NCBI GenBank assembly: GCA_018268035.1
Contig: JAFDXI010000051.1
Span: 1-56,862 of the forward strand
DNA: 56,862 bases
Direction of reading: 5' to 3'
Source: Bacteroidota bacterium
GTDB taxonomy: Bacteria; Bacteroidota; Bacteroidia; Chitinophagales; Chitinophagaceae
A program made the translations under genes and the position numbers. Under the pieces are notes generated by a model. It worked only from the letters and a program-made list of their open reading frames with translations, was not told where the DNA came from and searched no databases. The first letter of the stretch is position 1; every line of letters starts with the position of its first letter. Of this stretch, positions 27,916-37,420 are shown piece by piece.

Positions 27916-28671
27916 GTGAAAATTTTGATTCGTATAATACAATTCATCTATTCTATTTATGCATTACTTGTATTTATTGCTTTAATGTTGATTGTATTTG
28001 TGTTGTTGCTTTTCTTTTTATTGTTTGGAAAAATCAGGGCTGGTAACCTTGTTTACAAAGCTTGTAATGCCTGGGGCAATGCCTGGTATTTTTTGATTGG
28101 CATCAGGCATAAGGAAATTTATGAAACACCACATGACAAAAATAAACAATACATTTTTGTTGCCAACCATTCTTCATATATGGATATCCCCTGTATAGTG
28201 ATGTGTATGCACCAGCCTGTTCGTGTTTTAGGAAAATATGAAATGGTGCATTATCCCATCTTTGGTTTTATTTACAGGGCAGCAGTTATCCTGGTTGACA
28301 GGAGAGATGCTGCACACAGGGCTCAAAGTTTGCGTGCGCTAAAAGCAGCCATACAAAAAGGTATTTCGATATTTATTTTTCCAGAAGGAACTTTTAACAC
28401 AACTCAGGAACCATTAAAAGATTTTTATGATGGCGCATTCAGGACAGCAGTGGAAACACAAACACCCATCAAACCAATATTGTTTTTAGATAATGATAAA
28501 AGGCTCAACCAGAGAAGTATTTTTTCAATGACACCTGGTTTATGCCGGTGTGTTTATTTAGATGAAATAAATGTGGAGCAATACAAAACAAAACAGGATA
28601 TTCAATTGCTGAAACAACATGTGCATGAGATAATGGATGAAGGCTTGAGGAGATATATGACTTTCCCATAA
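27916..28671 (+). CDS. 1-acyl-sn-glycerol-3-phosphate acyltransferase (PlsC family)
   Basis: 251 residues from a GTG start. One or two N-terminal membrane segments (about 5-40) precede the acyltransferase domain. The catalytic NHSSYMD (H85, D90; NHx4D) and the glycerol-phosphate-binding FPEGT (155-159) are intact, and VILVDRRD fits block II. It transfers an acyl chain to lysophosphatidate at the inner membrane in phospholipid synthesis; some family members act on ornithine lipids instead. priA follows 87 bp downstream on the same strand but has its own -7 box. Confidence 0.9.
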   Translation: MKILIRIIQFIYSIYALLVFIALMLIVFVLLLFFLLFGKIRAGNLVYKACNAWGNAWYFLIGIRHKEIYETPHDKNKQYIFVANHSSYMDIPCIVMCMHQPVRVLGKYEMVHYPIFGFIYRAAVILVDRRDAAHRAQSLRALKAAIQKGISIFIFPEGTFNTTQEPLKDFYDGAFRTAVETQTPIKPILFLDNDKRLNQRSIFSMTPGLCRCVYLDEINVEQYKTKQDIQLLKQHVHEIMDEGLRRYMTFP

Positions 28672-28743
28672 AAATATTCAGGTATCTTAAAAAAGAAATA
28701 TCAACAGCATTCTCTTTCTCAAAAAATAACATTAAACGATAAT

Positions 28744-28751
28744 TATATTTG
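28744..28751 (+). promoter_or_regulatory. Bacteroidota -7 box in front of priA
   Basis: TATATTTG matches TAnnTTTG and lies only 7 bp before the ATG at 28759, so the transcript would be leaderless or nearly so. The -33 element is weak. Confidence 0.5.
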
Positions 28752-28758
28752 TCTGCAG

Positions 28759-31275
28759 ATGACAGAAAAAGAGATTGAAAATACTGATGCATCAAATAAC
28801 ATTCATCCACCTGTAATGGGAGACGGGCGTGAATCAGATAATGTTTATGCTGAAATAATTATTCCGTTTGCATTGCCAAAAAATTATACCTGGAGTGTTC
28901 CTGATTCATTCAGGAATGCAATAAAACCTGGTGCCCGTGTTGAAGTAATGCTGAAAAATAAAAGGTATGCAGGCATAATCAAAAAGATCATTACACAAAA
29001 GCCAGAAGGGTTTGAGCCAAAACCAATACTAAATATTTTGGATGATGAGCCACAATTACATGCACAACAACTACAGTTATGGCAATGGATTGCTGATTAT
29101 TATATGTGCAGTGAAGGTGAAGTAATGCAGGCCGCTATGCCTGCCAATCTTAAACTTTCGAGTGAAACAATTTTGGTTTGGAATGAGGTGCATAATGAAG
29201 ACTTTTCAGATTTAAATGATAGGGAATATATCATTGCAGAAGCATTAAATATCAGGAAAGAATTAAAGATAGGAGAAGTGCAGCAATTACTGGATGCATC
29301 ACATGTGTATCCTGTAATAAAAAGCCTGATTGAAAAAAATGTTTGTCATGTCTGGGAAGAACTGAAAGAAAAATATAAAGAGAAAACAGAAACCTATATC
29401 GTATTACATCCTCAATATCATGATGAAGATAAGCTGGCTGACTTATTAAATTCTTCAACACGTGCACCAAAACAAATGGAGCTTTTGCTTTCATATTTGC
29501 ACCTCATAAAAGAAGAAGGTGAAGTAACTCAACCTTCACTATTAAAAAAATCAAATGCAAGTGCAGCACAATTAAAAGGGTTGATGGATAAAAATATTTT
29601 GTTTGCAGAAAAAAGATCTGTCAACCGCATCCGCAGCCTTCCTAAAAATGTTTTTATTGACTTCACCCTTTCTTCAGCACAGCAAAATGCTTTTGAGTCT
29701 GTACAAAAATCTTTTGAAGAAAAAAATGTTTGCCTGTTACATGGTATAACTGCAAGCGGTAAAACACAGATATATATTAAGCTGATGGAGCAATTCATCA
29801 GACAGGATAAACAGGTTTTGTATATGTTGCCTGAGATTGCATTGACTGCACAGGTTGTGCGAAGGTTGCAAAAACATTTTGGTGGTTACATAGCAGTGTA
29901 TCATTCAAAATTCAATGCAAATGAAAGGGTGGAAATATGGAACCGTATCAAGAGTGGTGAGTTGAAAGTGTTGCTGGGTGCACGTTCTGCACTATTTCTT
30001 CCCTTTAATAATCTTGGATTAATTATAGCAGATGAAGAGCACGATGCATCCTATAAACAACAGGATCCGGCACCACGATATCATGCAAGGGATGCCGCTG
30101 TGTATTATGTTGGTTTGTTTCATGCAAAAATTTTATTAGGCAGCGCTACACCTTCTATTGAATCTTATTACAATACGCAAATCAATAAATATGCTTTAGT
30201 TGAATTGAAAGAAAGATTTGGAGATGCAACACATCCATCCATTGACATCATAGATATTTCAAAAATTTCTTCTAAAGAAAAAGTATTGATATCGGAGCCG
30301 TTGAAAGAAGCTATTGCTGCAACACTTGCACAACGCAAGCAAATCATACTTTTTCAAAACAGACGTGGTTATACACCCTATTTAATTTGCAATGTGTGTG
30401 GATGGATACCTCAGTGCAGGAACTGCGATGTAACGCTAACATATCACAAAGCAAAAAATAAAATGCTTTGTCATTATTGTGGTACTGAGTACCCTGTATT
30501 GTACTCATGCCCACAATGTGGCAGTCATGATTTTAAACAGAGAAATTTCGGAACAGAAAAAATTGAAGAACTGGTTGCGGAAACATTTGAAGATGTAAGG
30601 ATAGCACGTATGGATTATGATACAATGCGAGGCAAGAACAATCATGACACACTCATCAAGTTGTTTGAGCAGCAAAAAATAGATTTATTGGTTGGTACAC
30701 AAATGATTGTAAAGGGACTCGATTTTGAACACGTCAACCTTGTTGGCATTTTAGATGCAGACAGTCTTTTATATTTTGCAGATTTCAGGGTAAATGAAAG
30801 GGCGTTTCAATTGATGGAACAAGTGAGTGGCAGGGCTGGCAGAAAAGATAATAATGGTAAAGTCATGATTCAGGTGAGTAATATTTATCATCCTGTTTTA
30901 AAGTTTGTGATGAGTCATGATTATAAGGGTTTATATGATTTCGATATTCAAAGCAGGAAACAATATTTTTATCCTCCATTCACAAGGTTGATCCACATTC
31001 GCTTCAGGCATAAAGAAAACCATATTGCTGAAGAAGCTGCCAACATTTTTGTCAATGCAATAAAAAAAGATTTTGAAAATTATATCACAGGCCCTGCGCA
31101 ACCGGTTGTAAACCGCCTGCGCAATAAATATCTGTGGGATATATTATTAAAATTGCCCAAGCACACATCTCTTGTAGCTCGTTGCAAAAAAGAAATAGAA
31201 CAGCAAACTGCCTTTCTAAAATTCAATAAGAGATATAGGAGTGTAGATGTAATCATTGATATTGATCCGGTCTAA
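28759..31275 (+). CDS. priA: Primosomal protein N' (replication restart helicase PriA)
   Basis: 838 residues. After a short non-conserved N-terminus come the 3'-DNA-binding domain (about 28-130; YAEIIIPFALPKNYTWSVP) and a winged-helix region. The superfamily 2 helicase core has Walker A GITASGKT (about 328), DEEHD (about 424) and GSATPSIES. The inserted zinc-binding module has eight Cys (CNVC, CRNC, CHYC, CPQC; about 544-594). Helicase motifs V/VI follow (VGTQMIVKGLDFEHV, QVSGRAGR). It reloads the replisome at stalled forks. All key motifs are intact. Confidence 0.97.
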   Translation: MTEKEIENTDASNNIHPPVMGDGRESDNVYAEIIIPFALPKNYTWSVPDSFRNAIKPGARVEVMLKNKRYAGIIKKIITQKPEGFEPKPILNILDDEPQLHAQQLQLWQWIADYYMCSEGEVMQAAMPANLKLSSETILVWNEVHNEDFSDLNDREYIIAEALNIRKELKIGEVQQLLDASHVYPVIKSLIEKNVCHVWEELKEKYKEKTETYIVLHPQYHDEDKLADLLNSSTRAPKQMELLLSYLHLIKEEGEVTQPSLLKKSNASAAQLKGLMDKNILFAEKRSVNRIRSLPKNVFIDFTLSSAQQNAFESVQKSFEEKNVCLLHGITASGKTQIYIKLMEQFIRQDKQVLYMLPEIALTAQVVRRLQKHFGGYIAVYHSKFNANERVEIWNRIKSGELKVLLGARSALFLPFNNLGLIIADEEHDASYKQQDPAPRYHARDAAVYYVGLFHAKILLGSATPSIESYYNTQINKYALVELKERFGDATHPSIDIIDISKISSKEKVLISEPLKEAIAATLAQRKQIILFQNRRGYTPYLICNVCGWIPQCRNCDVTLTYHKAKNKMLCHYCGTEYPVLYSCPQCGSHDFKQRNFGTEKIEELVAETFEDVRIARMDYDTMRGKNNHDTLIKLFEQQKIDLLVGTQMIVKGLDFEHVNLVGILDADSLLYFADFRVNERAFQLMEQVSGRAGRKDNNGKVMIQVSNIYHPVLKFVMSHDYKGLYDFDIQSRKQYFYPPFTRLIHIRFRHKENHIAEEAANIFVNAIKKDFENYITGPAQPVVNRLRNKYLWDILLKLPKHTSLVARCKKEIEQQTAFLKFNKRYRSVDVIIDIDPV

Positions 31276-31410
31276 AACGAATGCACCATCCACCAGTATT
31301 GAACTCAATACTATTTTGATTCAGAATTTTTTTTTAATCAATTTTGAGCTGACTATTTTCATTTATTCTTATCCTGATCTTTCGTAAAAAAGGGAGAGGG
31401 TTGAATTGTT

Positions 31411-31869
31411 TTAATACCTGTTGAAAGTATATCGCTGTATGGATTTGCCATCATAATAAGTAGCAATAAACCTGTTGTTGCCTGCAAAACTGATATCATC
31501 AAAAACCAGATCAATATAACTACCATTGCCTGATACAGTCACAGAAAAATCATTGTGACAGTCTGTGCTATAGTTGCCATATTTATCGTAGTAACCTGTT
31601 GCGATGTAATTACTATACCATGCACCCTGCATCGTTCCGTTATAATCTGAATATTGTGCAGTGCCATCATTATAAAATGTGAAGATGCCCGGTAAACCTG
31701 TGTTATAACTGTTCCACCCATAGTTATCAAAATATGCGACATCACTAATATACCATGAACCACTTAACGAATAGTTTAAGGGTGGTGTCACAACATCAAC
31801 TCTTTTGGTGCAGGCTGTAAAACTGAATGCAAACAATAAGACTGATAAGAGAGATAGATTTGTCCTCAT
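31411..31869 (-). CDS. Hypothetical lipoprotein (lipocalin-like layout)
   Basis: 152 residues. A signal peptide ends SFTAC, giving lipidated C20. The mature part has alternating aromatic strands with LSGSWYISDVAYFDN at its start and a repeated NDGTAQYSDYNGTMQGAWY pattern, then SVTVSGNGSYIDLVFDD. Small Bacteroidota lipoproteins with this GxW start often have a lipocalin-like beta barrel; I see no motif that fixes a ligand. It is isolated, converging on priA. Confidence 0.65.
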   Translation of the reverse strand: MRTNLSLLSVLLFAFSFTACTKRVDVVTPPLNYSLSGSWYISDVAYFDNYGWNSYNTGLPGIFTFYNDGTAQYSDYNGTMQGAWYSNYIATGYYDKYGNYSTDCHNDFSVTVSGNGSYIDLVFDDISFAGNNRFIATYYDGKSIQRYTFNRY

Positions 31870-32183
31870 ATAATTTGATTTTTGTTGAAAATGTATTCGT
31901 TTCTTTTGATGACAATAGTTGGTTGTAGTTCAATACATGGTCGTTAAAAAAAACAGAATGATTTATTTGTTGAAGCAAAAAAAATGATCTCAGTTTTTAC
32001 TTTTAAAAATTATAGAATTTCGATGAAAAAAGAAATCTGGTCTATTGATTAACGGTATAGCATTTATCTTATAACAAAAATTAATTTCAGTAATCTGGAA
32101 TCCTTAAAAAAACCACAGGTTTATAAAATAATCATATCATATTGCAGGCTTCTTTATCTTCGCTGCATTGCAAAATTTGTCTT
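31870..32183. other. Intergenic region with probable promoter of the M20 gene
   Basis: 314 bp without a gene. TATCTTCG at 32155-32162 equals the -7 box used by the tRNA at 33907-33914 and lies 21 bp before ATG 32184. No clear -33 box at the usual distance. Nothing else was seen. Confidence 0.45.
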
Positions 32184-33551
32184 ATGAATAAAGATTGGAA
32201 CGATTACCAACAAAAAAACAAACAACGTTTCCTTGACGAATTGATTGAATTGTTGCGCATTCCCAGCGTAAGTGCCCGCAGTGAACATAAAGCGGATATG
32301 CTGAATTGTGCGGAAGCAGTAAAGCAAAGGTTGTTGGATGCCGGCGTTGATACAGCTACTGTTTATGCAACAGAAGGCCATCCTATTGTGTATGGTGAAA
32401 AAATTATTGATGCTTCAAAGCCAACAGTATTAGTCTATGGCCATTATGATGTGCAACCTCCTGATCCTTTGGAACTCTGGCACAGTGGGCCTTTTGAACC
32501 CGTTGTAAAAGATGGAAAATTATATGCAAGAGGTTCTGCTGACGATAAAGGGCAGGTATATATGCATGTGAAAGCTTTTGAAACAATGGCAGCTACCAAC
32601 ACAATTGCCACCAACATTAAATTCATCATTGAAGGTGAAGAAGAAATCGGAAGCCCATCTCTTGCATCATTTGTAAAGACACATAAAGATTTATTGAAAG
32701 CAGATGTGATCTTAATCAGCGACACTTCCATGCTATCTTTAGATACTCCAAGTATGGATGTGGGTGTACGTGGATTGAGTTATATTGAAATAGAAGTGAC
32801 CGGACCGAACAGGGACCTGCATAGTGGTGTTTATGGTGGAGCAGTTGCAAACCCAATTACTATTCTTGCGCAGATGATTGCAAGCCTGCATGATGAAAAT
32901 AATCACATAACCATTCCTGGTTTTTATGATGATGTAGTGGAAAGCTCTGTTGCAGAAAGAAAACTCATGGCAGAAGCGCCTTTTGATGAAGCTGAATACA
33001 AAAAAGATTTGGGCATTAAAGAGCTTTGGGGAGAAAAAGGTTATTCTACCAATGAAAGAACTGGTATTCGGCCCACACTTGAGTTGAATGGTATTTGGGG
33101 TGGTTATATGGGTGAAGGTTCAAAAACTGTTTTGCCATCCAGGGCACATGCAAAAATCAGTTGCCGTTTGGTGCCCAATCAAAAAACAGATGTGATTACT
33201 GATTTACTGATTAATCATCTTAAAAAGATTGCACCACCTTGTGTTGAAATTAAAACAATGATTCATCATGGTGGCGAACCTTATATGACGCCTATTGATT
33301 GCAAGGGTTATAAAGCTGCTGCAAAAGCTATTGAAACAACTTTTGGCAAACAACCCATTCCTGTTCGGGGTGGCGGCAGCATTCCAATCTGTGCATTGTT
33401 TGAACAGGAGCTTGGTATCAAAATCATATTTATGGGATTTGGTTTAGACAGTGATAACCTGCATAGCCCGAATGAGAAATATGATCTTGCCAATTATTAC
33501 AAAGGCATTGAAACCATCCCATATTTTCATAAATATTTTGCTGAAGAATGA
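32184..33551 (+). CDS. M20 family dipeptidase / peptidase
   Basis: 455 residues from ATG 32184 (MNKDWNDYQQKNKQRF); the upstream open frame to 32142 would overlap the -7 box. Metal-site motifs of the M20 family are present: VLVYGHYDVQPPDPLELW (first His/Asp pair), LYARGSADDKGQVYMH (bridging Asp), EGEEEIGSPSL (catalytic Glu pair), and HSPNEKYDL near the end. A dimerisation domain lies at about 190-350. It is close to cytosolic dipeptidases that act on di- and small peptides with two zinc ions. The true substrate is not evident. Confidence 0.93.
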   Translation: MNKDWNDYQQKNKQRFLDELIELLRIPSVSARSEHKADMLNCAEAVKQRLLDAGVDTATVYATEGHPIVYGEKIIDASKPTVLVYGHYDVQPPDPLELWHSGPFEPVVKDGKLYARGSADDKGQVYMHVKAFETMAATNTIATNIKFIIEGEEEIGSPSLASFVKTHKDLLKADVILISDTSMLSLDTPSMDVGVRGLSYIEIEVTGPNRDLHSGVYGGAVANPITILAQMIASLHDENNHITIPGFYDDVVESSVAERKLMAEAPFDEAEYKKDLGIKELWGEKGYSTNERTGIRPTLELNGIWGGYMGEGSKTVLPSRAHAKISCRLVPNQKTDVITDLLINHLKKIAPPCVEIKTMIHHGGEPYMTPIDCKGYKAAAKAIETTFGKQPIPVRGGGSIPICALFEQELGIKIIFMGFGLDSDNLHSPNEKYDLANYYKGIETIPYFHKYFAEE

Positions 33552-33669
33552 TGAATTGGAAATGAATTGACATCTCATATTTTCATGAAAACTTTTTTGA
33601 TATTCTATTTCATCTGTTGATTGAAAAAATATTAATTGGGATAATTCAAACTTTACAAAAAAAAATATT

Positions 33670-33690
33670 AAAGCCCCATGATGGGGCTTT
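33670..33690. terminator. Bidirectional hairpin terminator
   Basis: AAAGCCCCAT-G-ATGGGGCTTT is a 10-bp perfect stem followed by AATATTTTT on the plus strand and a long T run on the minus strand. It lies 119 bp after the M20 peptidase stop. Confidence 0.75.
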
Positions 33691-33753
33691 AATATTTTTA
33701 GAAAGGAGGAATGGATATTGTCAGTCAAAAAAAATAAATACCCTTAAAATAAA

Positions 33754-33774
33754 AAAGCCTCACTATGAGGCTTT
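33754..33774 (-). terminator. Terminator of the tRNA-Met gene
   Basis: AAAGCCTCA-CTA-TGAGGCTTT, read on the minus strand, ends in TTTTTTATT just 6 bp beyond the 3' end of the tRNA. It resembles the hairpin at 33670-33690 with A-T for G-C changes. Confidence 0.8.
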
Positions 33775-33779
33775 ACAAG

Positions 33780-33851
<72 letters not shown>

Positions 33852-33906
33852 ATATAAAAAAGTTTAAATTTCAGAACTTGCATCACATTAATAATGTAAT
33901 GGGCGG

Positions 33907-33938
33907 CGAAGATAAGCCAATGTGTTTCTATTACAAAA
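33907..33938 (-). promoter_or_regulatory. Bacteroidota promoter of the tRNA-Met gene
   Basis: On the minus strand TTTTG (33938-33934), exactly 19 bp, then TATCTTCG (33914-33907). This fits the -33 TTTG / N19 / -7 TAnnTTTG layout with one change in the -7 box. It lies 55 bp before the mature tRNA. Confidence 0.65.
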
Positions 33939-33953
33939 CTTAATTATGATTAT

Positions 33954-34784
33954 TTAGCTTTTCTTTTTTACAGTTGAGCCACTACTCACATCAACATTGG
34001 ATAAAGTAGCGCTACCACTATACCTTATATTGCTTGCGCCGCTTGCTGTTGCCTGGATATCTTTACTCACATTTATGTTGGCTGATGATGCACCGGTTGC
34101 TTCCACTTTGCAGTTTTCTGAAGTAAGATCATCACCTCTGAAATTGCTGGCGCCACTGGCATCAACAGATAATTTTGAAACAGTTCCATTAACATCTGTT
34201 ACGCTGGCGCCACTGATATCAAAATCAGCGCTGGGTGTGGTCAGATCACCTTTATAATTACTGGCCCCACTTTGTGATAGAGTAAAACTATTAGCATTTA
34301 TAGAAAGTTTTGCAGTGGATGCACCTGTTAATTCAACATCCATATCATCTGCTTTAATCTGGCCTTTTATTGAGCTGGCACCAGAAAGCTCCATCTTGAA
34401 ATTATTAACGTGAATCGGATCTGTTAACTCAACAGCACAAGCGCCAGATACGTCCAATGATTCAAGCGTAGTAAATGTTACATAGGCTTTTAAATGTATG
34501 TTTTTCCAGTTCCATCCATTCCAGGCGCCATTTTCTACATAAATCTTTAATGTACCATTACTCACTTGTGTGATAATACGGTTTGTTATATTAGGGTTTT
34601 CTGAACTTACAGCAACGCCTTGCTCATTGCCTTGTGACAAGTATAAACTAATTGCATTTGAAACCCTGATTTTATTGAATTCACTAACATTTCTTACCTG
34701 AGCATTGGCATCATGAACAACATTTTGAGCATTAAGTGTTAATACTCCAAAACTTATTATCAGAGAAAAAATTATTTTTTGCAT
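33954..34784 (-). CDS. GIN-domain (DUF2807) secreted auto-adhesin-like protein
   Basis: 276 residues from ATG 34784 (MQKIIFSLIISFGVL), preceded by an in-frame TTG. A signal peptide ends LNAQ. The body is the head-GIN / DUF2807 domain: FNKIRVSNAISLYLSQG and then ladder-like repeats with a recurring S/T-G-A-S pattern (VSGACAVEL, LSGASSIKG, LTGASTAKL, ISGASVTDV), which suggest a right-handed beta-solenoid. These proteins are common and functionally undefined in Bacteroidota; a surface or periplasmic binding role is inferred. Confidence 0.9.
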   Translation of the reverse strand: MQKIIFSLIISFGVLTLNAQNVVHDANAQVRNVSEFNKIRVSNAISLYLSQGNEQGVAVSSENPNITNRIITQVSNGTLKIYVENGAWNGWNWKNIHLKAYVTFTTLESLDVSGACAVELTDPIHVNNFKMELSGASSIKGQIKADDMDVELTGASTAKLSINANSFTLSQSGASNYKGDLTTPSADFDISGASVTDVNGTVSKLSVDASGASNFRGDDLTSENCKVEATGASSANINVSKDIQATASGASNIRYSGSATLSNVDVSSGSTVKKKS

Positions 34785-34850
34785 TATCAAATTTTAGAGT
34801 GAAACGATAAATTAATTAAAAGGTTACAGCCGATTTAAAATTCTTCTGAT

Positions 34851-34858
34851 TATTTTTG
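34851..34858 (+). promoter_or_regulatory. -7 box upstream of the TPP riboswitch
   Basis: TATTTTTG matches TAnnTTTG and would start transcription near 34865, just before the hairpin and riboswitch. No good -33 TTTG was found. Confidence 0.45.
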
Positions 34859-34872
34859 TGGCTCAAATAGTT

Positions 34873-34896
34873 CTGATAGTATCCGGAAACTATCAG
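34873..34896 (+). promoter_or_regulatory. Hairpin immediately 5' of the TPP riboswitch
   Basis: CTGATAGT-N8-ACTATCAG, a perfect 8-bp stem, ends 3-6 bp before the riboswitch begins. It may insulate or help fold the aptamer, or stabilise the 5' end of the transcript. Confidence 0.5.
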
Positions 34897-34898
34897 AA

Positions 34899-34980
34899 AA
34901 ATCCCGGGGTGCTTTCTTTCTGAAGGCTGAGATTATACCCGTCGAACCTGAACAGGGTAATACCTGCGAAGGGAAGGTGA
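34899..34980 (+). promoter_or_regulatory. TPP (THI-box) riboswitch
   Basis: The conserved core is unmistakable: GGGGTGC, then GGCTGAGATTATACCC, GAACCTGAACAGGG, and TAATACCTGCGAAGGGAA. ATCCC at the start can pair with GGGA at the end as P1. It lies 70 bp upstream of the TonB receptor start. No terminator stem was seen between aptamer and gene, so translational control is the likelier mode. Thiamin pyrophosphate binding should shut the receptor off. Confidence 0.96.
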
Positions 34981-35050
34981 GCTTTAATATAGCCGCACAT
35001 TCTCCAGCATTATTCCTTGTTCCCATTTGTGAAATATTAAAAATGCGAAA

Positions 35051-37420
35051 ATGAAAAGATTTTTGGGAACAGCTATTTTATTTTGGATTACATTTTTTGC
35101 CACTGCACAAAACATGAGTGGTGTCGTCATCAACAAAAATGATTTGCCTTTAAAAGGTGCAACAATTACTATTAGTACAAAAGGGTATAAAGAAAAGCAA
35201 CTGACAGGGGAGAAGGGGGAATTTAATTTTCATGGTTTGAAAATAAATTCTACCTACAAAATTCTCGTTGAATATATTGGCATGAACAACTTTGATACCG
35301 CCATTCAATTGCAAGATAGGGTAGCATTGAATATAGTGATGAAAGAATCCGATACTTATCTTGAACCATTGGAGGTTAGTTCAGTTCGTGCCGGAGATAA
35401 GGCGCCATTTACAAAAACCAACATCACCAAGAAAGCAATTGCACAGGTTAATCTTGGCCAGGACCTGCCATTTGTTCTCAATCAAACTCCTTCTGTAATT
35501 ACAACAACTGATGCAGGCAATGGCGTGGGTTATACAGGCATCCGCATCCGTGGCACAGATGCTACACGTATAAATGTAACATTGAATGGAATACCGTTTA
35601 ATGATGCTGAAAGCATGGGAACATATTTTGTGGATATGCCTGATTTTATTTCATCAGCTAATTCAATTCAAATACAAAGAGGTGTAGGCACATCTACTAA
35701 TGGCTCAGGCGCTTTTGGCGCTACCATTAATATCAGTACAAATGAAGTGAATAAGAAAGCTTATGCTGAAAGTGATAACAGCTTTGGTTCATTTAATACA
35801 TGGAGAAATACTATCAAATTTGGTACAGGTTTTTTGGCCAATCATTTCACTTTTGATGCAAGATTAAGCCGCATCAGCAGTGATGGTTATATTGATCGGG
35901 CCACCAGTAATTTGAAATCTTTTTATGCATCATTGGCATATCTCAATAATAAAAATTCTTTGAGACTGAATATTTTTTCAGGCAAAGAAAAAACTTATCA
36001 GGCCTGGTATGGTATCCCTTATGACAGCCTTATTTCAAACAGAACTTATAATCCAGCAGGCACTGAAAAACCAGGCACTCCTTACAACAATCAAACAGAT
36101 AATTATACTCAAACACATTACCAGTTGTTTTTTGATCACACATTCAATAGTAAATGGAAATTAAATACTGCATTTTTTTTAATAAGGGGCAAAGGCTATT
36201 ATGAAGAATATAAAGCCGAAGAAAACTTAGGTGATTATGGACTGAGTGACACCGTAAATGCGGACATTGTAAGAAGGCGATGGCTTGATAATTATTTTTA
36301 TGGACAAATTGCTTCACTGCAATACAAATCATTGAATGATGAAGTTACACTTGGTGGCAGTTGGAGCAGTTATGATGGAAAACATTATGGTACTTTGATC
36401 TGGAGTGCTGCAAAAATTCCATCAGATTATCAATACTATAATTTTCCTGCAACAAAAAATGACGAGAATTTTTATATAAAATGGATGCATGGTTTTAATA
36501 CAAACTGGAACAGTTTTGTTGACATTCAGTACAGGCATGTCATGCATGATATGAATGGATTTGAAGATCACCCCGAACTCTTTATTAAAAGAAAGTTTGA
36601 TTTCTTCAATCCTAAAGTCGGCATCAGTTACAATAAAGATGGAGGGAATATTTATTTCAGTTATGCATTAGCACATAAAGAACCCAACAGGGATGATTTT
36701 GAAGCAGGTTTGCAACAACAACCCAAGGCAGAAACATTACATGATTTTGAAGCAGGTTTTGAAAGAAAAAGAAAGAACAACCATATATCTGCCACTTTAT
36801 ATTATATGTTGTATAAAGATCAGTTGGTGTTAAACGGGCAGATCAATGATGTGGGAAGTTATACCAGAATTAATGTGCCAAATAGTTACCGTGCCGGTTT
36901 AGAATTACAGGCTGGCGCTTTAGTGAATAATTGGTTTTTAATGAGTGGTAATGTAAGTGTCAGCAGCAATAAAATAAATACTTTTACTGAATACCTGGAT
37001 GAGTATGATGCTGATTTTAATTATGTTGGCCAAAAAGCAGTACAACATCATCATACTGATATTTCATTTTCGCCAAACTTTATAGCGGCAGGCACTTTTA
37101 CTTTTATTCCAGTGAAAAACCTACAGTTGAATTTGGTGAGCAAATATGTGGGCCGGCAATACCTGGATAATGCAGAAAATAGAGACAGGATGTTGAATGG
37201 ATATTTTACAGAAGATGTAAGATTAAACTATTCATTGTATGATAAATTGATTTTTAAACAGGTTGATTTTATTGTTGGAGTCAATAATATTTTTAATAAA
37301 CTGTATTGTCCAAATGCTTACACCTATCCATATATTTATGATGGCATTGTTACTGTAGAAAATGGATATTATCCTGCTGCAGTCATCAACTTTATGGTTG
37401 GTTTAAATATCAGTTTTTGA
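35051..37420 (+). CDS. TonB-dependent outer-membrane receptor, probably for thiamin
   Basis: 789 residues. A signal peptide ends FFATAQ. A carboxypeptidase-regulatory-like domain (about 22-95; NMSGVVINKNDLPLKGATIT) is followed by the plug (about 115-235; VGYTGIRIRGTDATRINVTL) and a 22-strand barrel ending in an aromatic Phe (NISF). The only specific evidence for substrate is the TPP riboswitch in its leader; riboswitch-controlled TonB receptors of this kind are known from comparative genomics to import thiamin or its precursors. No other thiamin gene is in the window. Confidence 0.93.
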   Translation: MKRFLGTAILFWITFFATAQNMSGVVINKNDLPLKGATITISTKGYKEKQLTGEKGEFNFHGLKINSTYKILVEYIGMNNFDTAIQLQDRVALNIVMKESDTYLEPLEVSSVRAGDKAPFTKTNITKKAIAQVNLGQDLPFVLNQTPSVITTTDAGNGVGYTGIRIRGTDATRINVTLNGIPFNDAESMGTYFVDMPDFISSANSIQIQRGVGTSTNGSGAFGATINISTNEVNKKAYAESDNSFGSFNTWRNTIKFGTGFLANHFTFDARLSRISSDGYIDRATSNLKSFYASLAYLNNKNSLRLNIFSGKEKTYQAWYGIPYDSLISNRTYNPAGTEKPGTPYNNQTDNYTQTHYQLFFDHTFNSKWKLNTAFFLIRGKGYYEEYKAEENLGDYGLSDTVNADIVRRRWLDNYFYGQIASLQYKSLNDEVTLGGSWSSYDGKHYGTLIWSAAKIPSDYQYYNFPATKNDENFYIKWMHGFNTNWNSFVDIQYRHVMHDMNGFEDHPELFIKRKFDFFNPKVGISYNKDGGNIYFSYALAHKEPNRDDFEAGLQQQPKAETLHDFEAGFERKRKNNHISATLYYMLYKDQLVLNGQINDVGSYTRINVPNSYRAGLELQAGALVNNWFLMSGNVSVSSNKINTFTEYLDEYDADFNYVGQKAVQHHHTDISFSPNFIAAGTFTFIPVKNLQLNLVSKYVGRQYLDNAENRDRMLNGYFTEDVRLNYSLYDKLIFKQVDFIVGVNNIFNKLYCPNAYTYPYIYDGIVTVENGYYPAAVINFMVGLNISF

